A stretch of DNA of 64,000 nucleotides from a bacterium. Lineage in GTDB: Bacteria; Desulfobacterota; Binatia; DP-6. Under the pieces are notes generated by a model. The model ran no database searches and was not told where the DNA came from. It worked only from the letters and a program-made list of their open reading frames with translations. How positions within the stretch are numbered: the stretch's first letter is position 1; every line of letters begins with the position of its first letter. The translations under genes were made by a program, and so were the position numbers. Of the stretch, positions 50,692 through 60,440 are shown piece by piece. The DNA lies in the NCBI GenBank assembly GCA_026129405.1, contig JAHCID010000009.1:167795-231794 (forward strand), given 5' to 3'.

Positions 50692-53600
50692 TCAGGGTTT
50701 CGTCACCGTCACGGTCGACGTCACCACCGTCGTGCCGCGCACGACGGGCGTCGTCAGCTGCGTCGCGACGAGGCCCGCGCCCTTCTTCTTCGGCTGCGCG
50801 GTGATCTCGAGGGTCGCGCTGCCCCCGGGCACCACGGGGGTGCTGGTCACACGCAGGTCCTGGGTAGGCAGCACGAAGGGGGGCAACGCGGCGCCGTTCG
50901 AGCCGTCGAAGTTCTCGGCCCCCACCACCCACGGGCCCAGCCCGACGGCCGACGGCAGGTTCCCGGGATCATAGGCATAGGTGATGTCCTCCACGCCGTT
51001 GACGCCGATCCAGACCTGGAACGTCTTCAGCGACGACGTGCCGAAGGCGTTGAGGCGCCACTCGACCACGAGCCAGGTGCTGACGCCGTCGGTGAGGGTC
51101 GAAACGAGCACGCCGGGCGCGCTCGCGCCGTCGAGGTCCGTCCACAGCGGCGCGAGCACGTTGTTGGGCCGCAGCGGGCTCGGGATCACCGGATTGCAGC
51201 AATCGTTGTCCGCCGCGGTGCCGCCGCCCACCACGAGGTAGCCGTTCGACGACACCCCGACGGACGAGTAGGTGAGCCCGCCGTACCAGAACGGCGGGGT
51301 GTTGAAGTTCACGATCTCCTCGTCGCCGATCGGGATCGGCACGACGCCGAACGCGGAGAGCGGGATGTAGCCGAACAAGGCCCCGGGCGCGATCGACGGC
51401 ACCCCGGGGCGCAAGCCGGTGAGCGCCAGGACCGCGCTCACCTTCTTCGGCGTGAACGGCAGACCGCCGGCAACGGCCGTGATCTTCAGCTGGCTCGAGA
51501 CCTGGGTCACGAGGGTCGCGGTCGTATCGATGGTGGTGGCGTTGGTCGCGACCAGCGTGCACGTGACCGGCGTCCCCCCGACCGTGGTGGCCGCGGGCGT
51601 GCAGTCGCTCGCGAGCGTCACTCCGCCCTGCTGGGTCGCGAACGCCACCGGCAGGCGCAGCACGGGCCCGCCGTTCTTGTTCGGGGTGAGCACGATCTCG
51701 CCGAACTCTTCCGTACCGGCGTTGCGCGACGTGATCGTGACGCGGAACGCTTTCGTCCCGTTCGGCGCGAGCGAGAGCTTCTTCGGCGTCACCGTGATCG
51801 AGCTGCCGGCCGGCGCCGTCGTGGTGACCTTGTAGCTCACCTTCTTGCCGGTCGGGTTGGTCGCCGTGCGCATCGTCGTCACCGAGCCCGGCATCGCGGG
51901 CACGTTGATCGACGGCAGGTTCAGGTCGATCGCGTGCAGGACGCCGGCGCCGACGTCGGCGAAGCGCGCGGCGGTCTCGTCGAACGTGAGCCGCGTGTCG
52001 GTCGCGCGCGCGACGTCGATCCGGCCCGCGCCGCGGGCGAACGGCCCGGCCGGACCGGACAGGTCGGTCTCGAGCATGGTCGGCGTCGCGCTGAGCCGCA
52101 GCGCCGAGTGCACCTGCCCCGGCGTCCAGGTCGGATGCGACGCGCGCAGGAGCAGCGCGGCCCCGGCCACGTGCGGGGCCGACATCGAGGTGCCCCGATT
52201 CGGACGGAAGTAGGCGCCAGGCGGCCCCCAGCTCGCGCTGTCCGGCGTGGGCGTCTGCCCCGCCACGATGTCGAACCCGGGCGCGGAGACGTCCGGCTTG
52301 AGGACCAGGCCGCCCGGGCCGCGTGACGAGAACGTCGCGACGACGTCGGCCGTGCCGTCGACGGGAGTGCCCTGCGTGAAGGTCCCGGTGGCGTCCGGAT
52401 GCGAGGCCAGGAACGTCAGCAGGGCCGGACCGTCGGCGACGTGGATCGCCGGGAGCCAGTGCGGATCGGTGGCTGCGTTGGTCGCGGGTGCCGGATTCGG
52501 ATCGTAGAGGATCAACCCGGCCGCGCCGCCCTGCAGAACGCTGAAGCCCTTCAAGACGCGGCTCCCACCCAGCTGGCAGGCCACGATCCTGCCCGTGAAG
52601 ACGCCCGGCGGCGCCGCCGCGCTGCACGACGGGTCCGAGTACGGCGGGGCGCTCGCGAGCACGACCGGGAGATTCGACGCGAGCCCGGGGGTGAGCGAAG
52701 CGCCCGCGAGCGCGAGCGTGTCGCCGCCGGCGCTGAGCGTCAGCGTGGACGCGAAGGTGCGGCGCTGCGTCGACGCCGCCACCGTCGTCAGCCAGGGGCC
52801 GTGATGTTCGACCGTGCCCGCCGCAGGCCCGCTGTTGCCCGCGGAGGCGACGACGACGACCCCGGCGGCGTAGGCGTCGAGGAACGCCAGCTCGGTCACG
52901 TCGGCGAACGGCTCGCGGCCGCCGCTGATCGAGAAGTTGATCACGTCGACGCCGTCGAGGATGGCGCGCTGGACCGCGGCGGCCGTATCGCTGCTGAAGC
53001 ACCCGGCGGTACCGCACACCTTGTAGGCGATGACCGCCGCGCCCGGCGCGAGGCCCGAGATCGGACCGCGGGCGATGCCCAGCACGGTCGCATCCACCGG
53101 GTTGCCCGCCGCCGTCGAGGCCGTGTGCGTGCCGTGCCCGTTGCTGTCACGCGCGGTCGCGTAGACCTCGGGCGGGTGGCTGGCGTGGTACGCGGCGAGG
53201 AACGCGCGCCCACCCACGAGCTTCTGGTTGCACACGAAGGGATCGTTCGCGGGCGTGAGCGGGTTGTCCCCGAAGTCGCACACGAGGGGATCGCCGAGGG
53301 TGTCCTTCGGCGGCGCCGGCAGCGCCGGATTGGCCGCGAACGACGGGTGCTCCGGCCACACCCCGGTGTCGAGGCTCGCGAACAGCGTGCCCGCCCCAGC
53401 CGTCGCCTGTCCTCCCAGCGCCGTCCACACCGGCGGGGCCGCCAGGAACTCCGGGCTCGAGTCCGTCGTGGGCTGGCGGAGCTCGTCGGCCTGGACGGCG
53501 ATCACGCCGTCGACGGCGAGCAGATCCTTCACCTCGTTCGCGGGCAGCGTCAGCGCCACGCCGCCGTAGACCACGTCGAGCCGCGTGCCGATCCGCGCGT

Positions 53601-53976
53601 CGGGCAGACGCGCGCGGATCGCGGCGATGATCGTCGCCTCGCGGGCACGCACGTGCCGCGCGTAGGGGCCGCTCTCGACGGCGCGGCGATCGAGCCGGCG
53701 GCGCGTCACGGCGGGGCTGGTCGCCGGCAGGGACGGGAGCTGGCCCGCGTAGCTGGCGATCGGGTCGTAATCGAGCTTCACGACCACGGGGATGCGCGTC
53801 GCATCGTCGCGGTCCAGCAGGGCGGGGGCGGTCTGCACGATCCGGCTGGTCGCGGCCCCGGCGCCGCTCACACGCTGCGACGGGGTCAGCGGGGTGGCGG
53901 TGAGCGTGCTCGCGCCGGCGTCGGCCGCGGCGGCGAGCATCAGCATCGCGAGGACCCTGGTGATTCTGGCGTACAT
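50692..53976 (-). CDS. Secreted subtilisin-like serine protease (S8) with PA and C-terminal domains
   Basis: A 1094-residue exported protease. Signal peptide: RITRVLAMLMLAAAADAGAS. An inhibitor-I9-like prodomain (about 60-170) is followed by the S8 domain with Asp203 (FASLDTGVWPEH), His281 (NGHGTHTAST) and Ser597 (GTSMSAPHVAGAALLL). A PA domain is inserted (about 420-540), as in plant and actinobacterial subtilases. After the protease come a fibronectin-like Fn3_6 region (KKVSYKVTTTAPAGSSITVTPK) and a WD/VCBS-like stretch. ATG 53976 has AAGGAG five bases upstream; GTG at 53982 is an alternative. It is monocistronic with a hairpin behind it. Likely a scavenging or surface protease. Confidence 0.9.
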   Translation of the reverse strand: MYARITRVLAMLMLAAAADAGASTLTATPLTPSQRVSGAGAATSRIVQTAPALLDRDDATRIPVVVKLDYDPIASYAGQLPSLPATSPAVTRRRLDRRAVESGPYARHVRAREATIIAAIRARLPDARIGTRLDVVYGGVALTLPANEVKDLLAVDGVIAVQADELRQPTTDSSPEFLAAPPVWTALGGQATAGAGTLFASLDTGVWPEHPSFAANPALPAPPKDTLGDPLVCDFGDNPLTPANDPFVCNQKLVGGRAFLAAYHASHPPEVYATARDSNGHGTHTASTAAGNPVDATVLGIARGPISGLAPGAAVIAYKVCGTAGCFSSDTAAAVQRAILDGVDVINFSISGGREPFADVTELAFLDAYAAGVVVVASAGNSGPAAGTVEHHGPWLTTVAASTQRRTFASTLTLSAGGDTLALAGASLTPGLASNLPVVLASAPPYSDPSCSAAAPPGVFTGRIVACQLGGSRVLKGFSVLQGGAAGLILYDPNPAPATNAATDPHWLPAIHVADGPALLTFLASHPDATGTFTQGTPVDGTADVVATFSSRGPGGLVLKPDVSAPGFDIVAGQTPTPDSASWGPPGAYFRPNRGTSMSAPHVAGAALLLRASHPTWTPGQVHSALRLSATPTMLETDLSGPAGPFARGAGRIDVARATDTRLTFDETAARFADVGAGVLHAIDLNLPSINVPAMPGSVTTMRTATNPTGKKVSYKVTTTAPAGSSITVTPKKLSLAPNGTKAFRVTITSRNAGTEEFGEIVLTPNKNGGPVLRLPVAFATQQGGVTLASDCTPAATTVGGTPVTCTLVATNATTIDTTATLVTQVSSQLKITAVAGGLPFTPKKVSAVLALTGLRPGVPSIAPGALFGYIPLSAFGVVPIPIGDEEIVNFNTPPFWYGGLTYSSVGVSSNGYLVVGGGTAADNDCCNPVIPSPLRPNNVLAPLWTDLDGASAPGVLVSTLTDGVSTWLVVEWRLNAFGTSSLKTFQVWIGVNGVEDITYAYDPGNLPSAVGLGPWVVGAENFDGSNGAALPPFVLPTQDLRVTSTPVVPGGSATLEITAQPKKKGAGLVATQLTTPVVRGTTVVTSTVTVTKP

Positions 53977-54206
53977 CTCCACTCCTTCTTCACAGCGTGG
54001 ACGGGGACCTTCGCGGCCGAGCGCGCACGGCAGGCGTAGGACCCATGTCGAAATGTCGGTGCGCTATATCACGAGGCAGCTTCCCATCTGTATCGCGAAA
54101 TGAACCCTCCGACGGAGATCGCCCCCGTCCGGGCGCGACCGCCCCCACGATCCGGTGGCCCCGATCTCCGCAGGTGCCGTGCGCTGTCCCCGCGCCCCGT
54201 TCGGGC

Positions 54207-54212
54207 TATCCT
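54207..54212 (+). promoter_or_regulatory. Predicted thiE -10 element (leaderless)
   Basis: TATCCT ends six bases before the GTG at 54219. A weak -35 (CTGTCC) lies 17 bases upstream. The pattern repeats the cysH and amgK arrangement. No TPP riboswitch landmarks (CTGAGA, ACCTGATC) were seen upstream. Confidence 0.35.
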
Positions 54213-54218
54213 CGCCCC

Positions 54219-54842
54219 GTGCCGGCCGTTCCGTCCCTGCTCCTCGTCACCGACCGCCGCGCCTGCGGCGGGCGCGACCTCGCCGACGTGGTCGCCGCGG
54301 CGTGCGACGCCGGGCTCCCGGCCGTGCAGCTGCGCGAGAAGGACCTCTGCGGGCGGGCCTTGTACGTGCTCGCCGAGCGCCTGCGGGCGGTGACCGCGCG
54401 CCGGCGGGCGTTGCTCCTCGTGAACGAGCGGATCGACGTCGCGGTCGCGGTCGGCGCCGACGGCGTCCACCTCGGCGCCGGCGCCCTGGCGGTGCCCGAC
54501 GCCCGCACCCTGCTGCCCGCCGGCGCGCTGGTCGGCGTCTCGACGCACGCGCCGGAAGAGCTCGCGGCGACCGACGCCGACTACGCCGTCTTCGGGCCGG
54601 TGTGGGAAACGCCGTCGAAGCGCGCCTTCGGCCCCCCGCAGGGCGTCGCGCGCCTGCGCGCCGCGGTCGCGGCGGCCTGCGTCCCCGTGCTCGCGATCGG
54701 CGGCGTGGAGGTCGCCACCGCGGCCACCGCCCGCGCCGCCGGCGCCCGCGGTGTTGCGGTCATTCGCGGCATCCTGGCCGCCGACGATCCTGCGGCGGCC
54801 ACGCGGGCGCTGCACGCCGCCTGCGCCCCGCCGCCGCGGTAG
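54219..54842 (+). CDS. thiE: Thiamine-phosphate synthase
   Basis: A 207-residue TIM-barrel enzyme joining thiazole phosphate and HMP-pyrophosphate to thiamine phosphate. Signatures are LPAVQLREKDLCGRALYVLA, LLVNERIDVAVAVGADGVHL, GVSTHAPEELAATDADYAVF and the end VLAIGGVEVATAATARAAGA. The GTG start fits the -10 element. It complements thiS-thiG in the same window, though the hydratase and protease genes separate them. Confidence 0.92.
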   Translation: MPAVPSLLLVTDRRACGGRDLADVVAAACDAGLPAVQLREKDLCGRALYVLAERLRAVTARRRALLLVNERIDVAVAVGADGVHLGAGALAVPDARTLLPAGALVGVSTHAPEELAATDADYAVFGPVWETPSKRAFGPPQGVARLRAAVAAACVPVLAIGGVEVATAATARAAGARGVAVIRGILAADDPAAATRALHAACAPPPR

Positions 54843-54843
54843 C

Positions 54844-54908
54844 GTCCCGAGTCCGAGTGGGATCGCGCCGCCCGGCGAGGCGCGACGACGAGGTATGGGA
54901 CTCGGGAC
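54844..54908. repeat. Dispersed intergenic repeat, copy 2, with flanking inverted repeat
   Basis: Lies between the convergent thiE and the flavoprotein gene. It carries the same two blocks as 7304-7358, here without a gap (54844-54856 and 54857-54877; the second identical over 21 bases). An inverted repeat GTCCCGAGTCC (54844-54854)/GGACTCGGGAC (54898-54908) encloses it, so it could fold into a hairpin. It may be a REP-like or terminator element. Confidence 0.55.
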
Positions 54909-54925
54909 ACTGGACGGCGGCGCCC

Positions 54926-56482
54926 TCAGGCGTGCGCCTCGTGGTACGCGTCGTCGGCGTTCACCGCCCACAGCGCCGCCTTGTCCGCCGCGGCGCCGAC
55001 GATGCAGTCGACCGCCGCCCTGGCGGCCAGCATCGAGTGGTCCTGGTTGTTGTAGCGGTGCATGCCGTTGCGGCCGACGGGGAAGAGGTTCGTCCACTCG
55101 TCGAGGAAGGCGCGCACGCGGCCGATGCCCTCGTACTCGCCGAAGTAGGCGGGATAGGCCTTGGGCACGCGCACGACGGTGCCGTCGAGCACGTCGTCCT
55201 TCGCGATGAGCCCGATGTGCGCGAGCTCGCCCGCCGCGAAGTCGAGGAACGCGGGGTCGGGCATCGCCCACAGCCGGTCGCCTTCGTCGCAGAAGTACTC
55301 GAGCCCGAGCCACACCGTGTCGGGGTCGGCGACGAGGTACGGGCTCCAGTTGTTGAAGATCTGCAGGCGTCCGAGGTGCACGTCCGGCTCCTGGACGTAG
55401 ATCCAGTTGTCCGGCGCCAGGCGCGCGCCCGGTGCGACGCCGCCGCGCATGCGCCGCACGAGCAGCCCGGCGGTCATGAAGTCACGGTACGGCAGCGCCG
55501 CGGCGATGCGCGCCACCTCGGCGTCGGCGGGACGCAGCATCGCCGTCAGCTCGGACACGGGCAGCGTCGAGACGACCCAGTCGGCCGCCACGCGGCGTAC
55601 CGTGCCGGTCGTCTCGTCGCGGACGTCGACCGCCTCGACACGCCGCCGGCGGCCGTGCAGGCCGACCACGCGGTGACGCAGGTGCAGCGTGCCCCCGGCC
55701 GCGCCCACTCGCCGCGCCACCTCCTCCCACATCTGCCCGGGGCCGAGCTTCGGATAGAGGAATCGCTCGATGAGGCTCGTCTCGGTGCCGGTCTGGCGCG
55801 TGCCATCGCGCGGGCGCAGCGGGGCCGTGAGCGCGTGGCGCAGCGCCCGCGAGATCGACAGCCCCTTGATGCGCTGCGCGCCCCACTCCGCCGAGATCGC
55901 CGCGCACGGCACGCCCCAGACCTTCTCCGTGTACGACTTGAAGAAGGTGCGGTACAGGCGCGCGCCGAACCGGTTCACGAAGAAGTCCTCGAGCGTGATC
56001 TCCGGCCGGCGCGGCGCGAGCCGCGCGCGCAGGTAGCTCGCACCGACGGCGGCGCTGTAGGCGACGCCGAGGTTGGCGAGCGTCGCCGGCGACAGGCTGA
56101 GCGGGTAGTCGAAGAAGCGGCGGCGGTAGTAGATGCGCGAGAGGCGCCGGCGGACGAGAAGGACGCGGTCCGCGTCCGGCGGCGCCGCGACCGCCGGTGC
56201 GACGCGGGTGCGACGGCCGTGGTAGGCGAGCTCGACCGCCGTCGCGCCGCCGGCGAGCGGCAGCATCGTCTGCCACCAGCGCATCACCCAGTCGGACTTG
56301 GAGAAGAACCGGTGGCCGCCTAGGTCCATGCGGTTGCCGCGGTGGACGATCGTCTTCGAGATGCCGCCGACCTGGGCGTCGGCTTCGAAGACGACGGGCT
56401 GCACGTCGGAGCGCTGGAGCAGCTCCCACGCGGCGGTGAGCCCGGCAGGCCCGGCTCCCAGAACGACGGCGGTTCCCGGCAT
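54926..56482 (-). CDS. FAD-dependent oxidoreductase, Glf/protoporphyrinogen-oxidase-like
   Basis: A 518-residue flavoprotein. The dinucleotide fold is [20 protein letters not shown], followed by the Glf-like signature [40 protein letters not shown] and a late FAD-binding segment ([19 protein letters not shown]). Such proteins are often found in polysaccharide or carotenoid/terpenoid clusters and are not true UDP-galactopyranose mutases. Substrate unknown. It is 105 bases from the O-methyltransferase gene on the same strand. Confidence 0.82.
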   Translation of the reverse strand: MPGTAVVLGAGPAGLTAAWELLQRSDVQPVVFEADAQVGGISKTIVHRGNRMDLGGHRFFSKSDWVMRWWQTMLPLAGGATAVELAYHGRRTRVAPAVAAPPDADRVLLVRRRLSRIYYRRRFFDYPLSLSPATLANLGVAYSAAVGASYLRARLAPRRPEITLEDFFVNRFGARLYRTFFKSYTEKVWGVPCAAISAEWGAQRIKGLSISRALRHALTAPLRPRDGTRQTGTETSLIERFLYPKLGPGQMWEEVARRVGAAGGTLHLRHRVVGLHGRRRRVEAVDVRDETTGTVRRVAADWVVSTLPVSELTAMLRPADAEVARIAAALPYRDFMTAGLLVRRMRGGVAPGARLAPDNWIYVQEPDVHLGRLQIFNNWSPYLVADPDTVWLGLEYFCDEGDRLWAMPDPAFLDFAAGELAHIGLIAKDDVLDGTVVRVPKAYPAYFGEYEGIGRVRAFLDEWTNLFPVGRNGMHRYNNQDHSMLAARAAVDCIVGAAADKAALWAVNADDAYHEAHA

Positions 56483-56587
56483 GGACGCGGACGCGGCGAC
56501 GCGCCCGCAGCGTCGCCTTATGCCCGACGCGACGTCCCCGGGGAAAGCCGCGCGACCAGCACGGGACCTACCAAGCGATCCGTCCCG

Positions 56588-57601
56588 CTATTTCAGCCCG
56601 ACGACCATCGAGTCGATGCCCGCCAACGGCTCCGCGTGCACGTCGCGGAAGCCCGCCTCGCGCAGCCAGCCGATGCCGTCGGCGTGCGTGTAGTCGAAGC
56701 CCCCGGGGGTTTCGATCAGCATGGTGAGGCTGATCAGCAGACCGCCGACGTTGGCGCGCCGCTCGTCGTCGATCATGGCGTCGTAGACCACGAGGGCGCC
56801 GCCCTCGGGGAGCGCGTCGTACGCCTTGCGTACGAGCCGGCGCTTCTCGTCGAGGTCCCAGTCGTGGAGGATGTGCCCCATCACGATCACCTCGGCGCGC
56901 GGCAGCGGATCGGTGAAGAAGCTGCCGGCAACGAAGTCGACGCGATCCTCGACCTCGTTGGCCGCGGCGTAGGCGCGAAAGACGGGCTCGACCTGCGGCA
57001 GGTCGAAGCCGATCGCGCGCAGGTGCGGATGGCGCAGCGCCAGCGTCACCGGCACCCCGCCCTGCGCGCAGCCGACGTCGGCGACCGTGCTCCAGCGCGC
57101 CCACGGCAGCCGCTCCGCCAGCGCCTGCGCCGACGGCAGGCTGACGCCCGTCATCGACTCGAGGAACAGCTGCAGCCGCGCGGGATCGGCATAGAGCGTC
57201 TCGAAGAACGACGTGCCGCCGGCGTCACGCGCCTCGTTCTGCGGCGCGCCGGTGCGCAGCGCCTCCTCGAGCCGTCCCCAGAAGGTCCACAAGCGGCGGT
57301 TCAGCATGGTGAAGAAGCCGCCGACGTAGCCGGGCTGGGTGCGGTCGAGATACGCGGCCGCGAGCGGCCCGTTGCGATACCGGTCGCCGTCGCGCTCGAG
57401 GACGCCGAGCGCCACCAGCGTGTCGAGGAAGTCGCGTACCGCGCGCGGATGCAGCCCGAGCGCGGCGCGCACGCCCTCGGCGTCGAGCGGCTCGCGCGCG
57501 AGCACCGTGAAGAGCTCGAGATCGACGGCGGCGAGAAACGTCTTCGACGCCATGAAGCCCTGGGCGAGCTGGAAGAGCGCGTCGGGAGGTGGTGTGGCCA
57601 T
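56588..57601 (-). CDS. SAM-dependent O-methyltransferase (family 2, hydroxyneurosporene/acetylserotonin type)
   Basis: A 337-residue methyltransferase. An N-terminal winged-helix dimerisation domain (FMASKTFLAAVDLELFTVLA, HPRAVRDFLDTLVALGVLE) precedes the SAM domain (VADVGCAQGGVPVTLALRHP). The catalytic motif is GHILHDWDLDEKRRLV, with His as base. ETPGGFDYTHADGIGWLREA is the substrate-side end. Homologues methylate hydroxyls of aromatic or carotenoid substrates. With the flavoprotein next door it may belong to a small secondary-metabolite pair. A TAGCCG element six bases before the ATG suggests a leaderless transcript. Confidence 0.85.
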   Translation of the reverse strand: MATPPPDALFQLAQGFMASKTFLAAVDLELFTVLAREPLDAEGVRAALGLHPRAVRDFLDTLVALGVLERDGDRYRNGPLAAAYLDRTQPGYVGGFFTMLNRRLWTFWGRLEEALRTGAPQNEARDAGGTSFFETLYADPARLQLFLESMTGVSLPSAQALAERLPWARWSTVADVGCAQGGVPVTLALRHPHLRAIGFDLPQVEPVFRAYAAANEVEDRVDFVAGSFFTDPLPRAEVIVMGHILHDWDLDEKRRLVRKAYDALPEGGALVVYDAMIDDERRANVGGLLISLTMLIETPGGFDYTHADGIGWLREAGFRDVHAEPLAGIDSMVVGLK

Positions 57602-57688
57602 GGGTCGCGGCTACCATGCCCGTCCCGAGCGGCGAAAGACCCCCCGAGGGGGCTTCCTCCAGCCGAGCAGCATGGCAGCATGCCGCGA

Positions 57689-57717
57689 TTGGCACGCGAG
57701 GCCGAGCGGGATAGCGA
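57689..57717 (+). promoter_or_regulatory. Predicted promoter of the HIT-egtDB operon
   Basis: TTGGCA (57689-57694), 17 bases, TAGCGA (57712-57717). The start would be near 57724, with GGGAGGTG ahead of the HIT gene. Confidence 0.45.
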
Positions 57718-57741
57718 GGAGGCGCGGGAGGTGAATCGTCG

Positions 57742-58158
57742 ATGAGCTGCATCTTCTGTCGCATCGTGGCCGGGGAGATTCCAGGTGAGGTCGTCGCATC
57801 CGACGCGCGCAGCGTCGCGTTCCTCGACGTGCAGCCGCTCGCCGACGGTCACGTCCTCGTGGTGCCGCGCACGCACGTCGCGACGATCGAAGGCCTGACG
57901 CCCGACGACGCCGCCGGCGTGTTCGCGATGGTGCATCGCCTCGCGGGTCCGGTGCGCACCGCCGTCGGCGCCGCCGGCACGATCATCGGCATCAACGACG
58001 GTGCCGCCACCGGTCAGACCGTGCCGCACGTCCACGTCCACATCGTGCCCCGCTGGGAGGGCGACGGCGGCGGCAGCATCCACACGATCTTCCGTCACGG
58101 CCCACGCCGTCCGATCGCCGAGATCGCGACGGCCGTGCGCAAGGCGGCGAACGGGTGA
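57742..58158 (+). CDS. HIT-family nucleotide hydrolase
   Basis: A 138-residue histidine-triad protein. It begins with the family opening CIFCRIVAGEIPGEVVASD (two cysteines that may bind zinc) and has the triad HVHVHIVPRWEGDG. HIT proteins hydrolyse nucleoside phosphoramidates or dinucleotides. The stop overlaps the EgtD-EgtB start as GTGA, so it is the first gene of that operon. Whether it helps ergothioneine metabolism is unknown. Confidence 0.92.
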   Translation: MSCIFCRIVAGEIPGEVVASDARSVAFLDVQPLADGHVLVVPRTHVATIEGLTPDDAAGVFAMVHRLAGPVRTAVGAAGTIIGINDGAATGQTVPHVHVHIVPRWEGDGGGSIHTIFRHGPRRPIAEIATAVRKAANG

Positions 58159-60440
58159 CGCCGCCCCGGCCGGACGGCGCGGCGCTCCTGCGCGCCGCCT
58201 TCGCCCAGTCCGTCATCCGCGGCCTCGACGACACGCCCCGCTGGCTCTCCTGCCGCTACCTCTACGACGCCGACGGTAGCGACCTCTTCGAACGGATCAC
58301 CGCCCAGCCCGAGTACTACCTGACGCGCACCGAGGACGCGCTGCTGCGTGCGCACGCGGCGCACCTCCGCGCCGTCGCCGGCCCGACGACGCTCGCCGAG
58401 CTCGGCTCCGGCAGCTCCACGAAGACGCGCCACGTGCTCCAGGCCTGGACCGCCGCCGCGCCCGGCGCACGCTACGTCCCGATCGACATCAGCCCGACCA
58501 TGCTCGACGCGTCCTGCATCGCGCTGCGCGCCGAGTTCCCCGGCCTCGCCGTCGAGCCGCTCGCCGGCACCTACGAGCAGGCCTTCCCGCGCCTCGCCGC
58601 GTTCTCGCCGCTCGTGCTGCTCTTCCTCGGCAGCAGCCTCGGCAACTTCAACCGCGTCGAGACCGCCGCCTTCCTCGACCGGCTGTCCGACGCGCTCGCG
58701 CCGGGCGACCACCTGCTCCTCGGCGTCGACCTGGTGAAGGACACGGCCGCGCTCGAGGCGGCCTACAACGACGCCGCCGGCGTCAGCGCCGGCTTCACGA
58801 AGAACCTCTTCGCGCGCATGAATCGCGACCTCGGCACGACGCTCGACGTCGATGCCATCGAGCACGTCGCGTACTGGAACGAGACGCGCGAGCGCATCGA
58901 CATCTTCGCCCGCTTCACGCGCGCCCAGACGTTGGCGCTACCCGAGCATGGCCGCAGCTTCCGGCTCGCGGCCGGCGAGATGGTCCTCGTCGAGGTCAGC
59001 CGCAAGTTCCGCCTGCCCGAGTTGCAGGCGACGGCCGCCCGCCACGGCTTCGAGGCGGTCGAGACCGTCACCGACGACGCGGGCCTGTTCGCGCTCGTGC
59101 TGCTCCGCCGGCGCCGGCGGGCCCCGGCGGCGCCGCCGCACCTGGTCGCCGAACGGCTCATGCTCGGCGCCCGGGCGCGCACGCTCGAGCTGGTCGCGCC
59201 GCTCGACGAGCGCACGCTCACGACCCAGCACACCGCGATCATGAGCCCGATCGTCTGGGACCTCGGCCACATCGCCAACTTCGAGGAGCAGTGGATCCGC
59301 CGCGCGTTCGATGCCCAGGGCCGGCGCGACGACAGCGCGCGCCGGCGCGACCATCTCTACGACGCCGTCGCCCATCCGCGCGCCGCGCGCGGCACCCTGC
59401 CGCTCTTGCGCCGGGGCGAGTCGCTGGCCTACCTCGACGAGGTTCGCACGCGCACGCTGGACGCCGTCCGCGCCGCCGACTTCCCCGCCGCCGACCCACT
59501 GCGCGCCGGGGGCTTCGTCGCCGTCATGCTCGCGCAGCACGAGGCGCAGCACGGCGAGACGATCCTGCAGACGATCCAGCTGATCCCCGACCTCGTCTAC
59601 GAGCCGCCGCGCCGCGAGCAGGCCGGCGGCGCGCTCGCGGTCGTCGGCGCCGAGCGCCAGGTGCTGATCCCCGCGGGCCCCTTCATCATGGGGACCGACG
59701 ACCGCGTCCATGCGTACGACAACGAGCGGCCCGCGCACGAGGTCCGGGTCGATGCGTTCCGCATGGACGTCTGCCCGGTGACGAACGCGCGCTTCCTCGC
59801 CTTCATCGACGACGGCGGCTACGCGCGGCGCGAGCTCTGGTGCGACGCCGGCTGGCGCTGGCTGCGCGACGCCGGCGTCGCCCACCCGGCGCAATGGCGC
59901 CGGCAGGACGACGGCGGCTGGTGCGAGCTGGCGTTCGGGCGCCGCGTCCCGCTCGCGCTCGACCAGCCCGTCGTCCACGTCTCGTGGTACGAGGCCTCCG
60001 CATTCGCGCGCTGGGCCAGAAAGCGGCTGCCCACGGAGGCCGAATGGGAGAAGGCCGCCGCCTGGGACCTCGAGCGCGGCACCGCCCGCCGCCACCCGTG
60101 GGGTGACGCTCCCCCGAGCCCCGAGCTGGCCAACCTCGATCAGCGCACCTTCGGTCCCGCGGCGATCGGCGCCCACCCGCGCGGCGTCAGCTTCTTCGGC
60201 TGCCATCAGATGCTCGGCGACGTGTGGGAGTGGACGGCGAGCGAGTTGCTGCCCTACCCCGGCTTCCGCCCCTTCCCCTACCGCGAGTACACCGAGGCGC
60301 ACTTCAGCCGCGGCTACCGCGTCCTGCGCGGCGGCTCGTGGGCCACGCAGCCGATCGTGGCGCGCAACACCTTCCGCAACTGGGACCTGCCGCAGCGCCG
60401 GCAGATCTTCGCGGGGTTCCGCTGTGCCGTCGACGCCTGA
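58155..60440 (+). CDS. EgtD-EgtB fusion: histidine N-methyltransferase and hercynine sulfoxide synthase
   Basis: A 761-residue two-enzyme fusion for ergothioneine synthesis. Residues 1-320 are EgtD: SAM loop LAELGSGSSTKTRHVL (84-94 region), LFLGSSLGNFNRVE with the substrate Asn, and the histidine-binding LVEVSRKF (Glu280, Ser282). Residues 325-761 are EgtB: a DinB domain with His372 (GHIANFEEQW) and the iron site H462-x3-H466-x-E468, then an FGE-sulfatase domain (GPFIMGTDD, LPTEAEWEKAA, DVWEWTASE, YRVLRGGSW). The order EgtD-then-EgtB matches fungal Egt1; OvoA has the opposite order. No egtA, egtC or egtE is present. GTG overlaps the HIT stop; the end overlaps the next gene by 17 bases. Confidence 0.92.
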   Translation: MTPPRPDGAALLRAAFAQSVIRGLDDTPRWLSCRYLYDADGSDLFERITAQPEYYLTRTEDALLRAHAAHLRAVAGPTTLAELGSGSSTKTRHVLQAWTAAAPGARYVPIDISPTMLDASCIALRAEFPGLAVEPLAGTYEQAFPRLAAFSPLVLLFLGSSLGNFNRVETAAFLDRLSDALAPGDHLLLGVDLVKDTAALEAAYNDAAGVSAGFTKNLFARMNRDLGTTLDVDAIEHVAYWNETRERIDIFARFTRAQTLALPEHGRSFRLAAGEMVLVEVSRKFRLPELQATAARHGFEAVETVTDDAGLFALVLLRRRRRAPAAPPHLVAERLMLGARARTLELVAPLDERTLTTQHTAIMSPIVWDLGHIANFEEQWIRRAFDAQGRRDDSARRRDHLYDAVAHPRAARGTLPLLRRGESLAYLDEVRTRTLDAVRAADFPAADPLRAGGFVAVMLAQHEAQHGETILQTIQLIPDLVYEPPRREQAGGALAVVGAERQVLIPAGPFIMGTDDRVHAYDNERPAHEVRVDAFRMDVCPVTNARFLAFIDDGGYARRELWCDAGWRWLRDAGVAHPAQWRRQDDGGWCELAFGRRVPLALDQPVVHVSWYEASAFARWARKRLPTEAEWEKAAAWDLERGTARRHPWGDAPPSPELANLDQRTFGPAAIGAHPRGVSFFGCHQMLGDVWEWTASELLPYPGFRPFPYREYTEAHFSRGYRVLRGGSWATQPIVARNTFRNWDLPQRRQIFAGFRCAVDA

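Noticed and set aside
54000..54218. TPP riboswitch upstream of thiE
   Set aside because: No CTGAGA or ACCTGATC landmarks on either strand. The same holds for the region before thiS.
57689..57704. TTGGCACG before the HIT gene as a sigma-54 promoter
   Set aside because: The -12 element TTGC is missing (GCCG stands there). A TTGGCA-N17-TAGCGA sigma-70-like promoter explains the site better.
58155..60440. OvoA (ovothiol synthase)
   Set aside because: OvoA has the sulfoxide synthase first and a methyltransferase last. Here the EgtD type methyltransferase is first, so an Egt1-like role is more likely.
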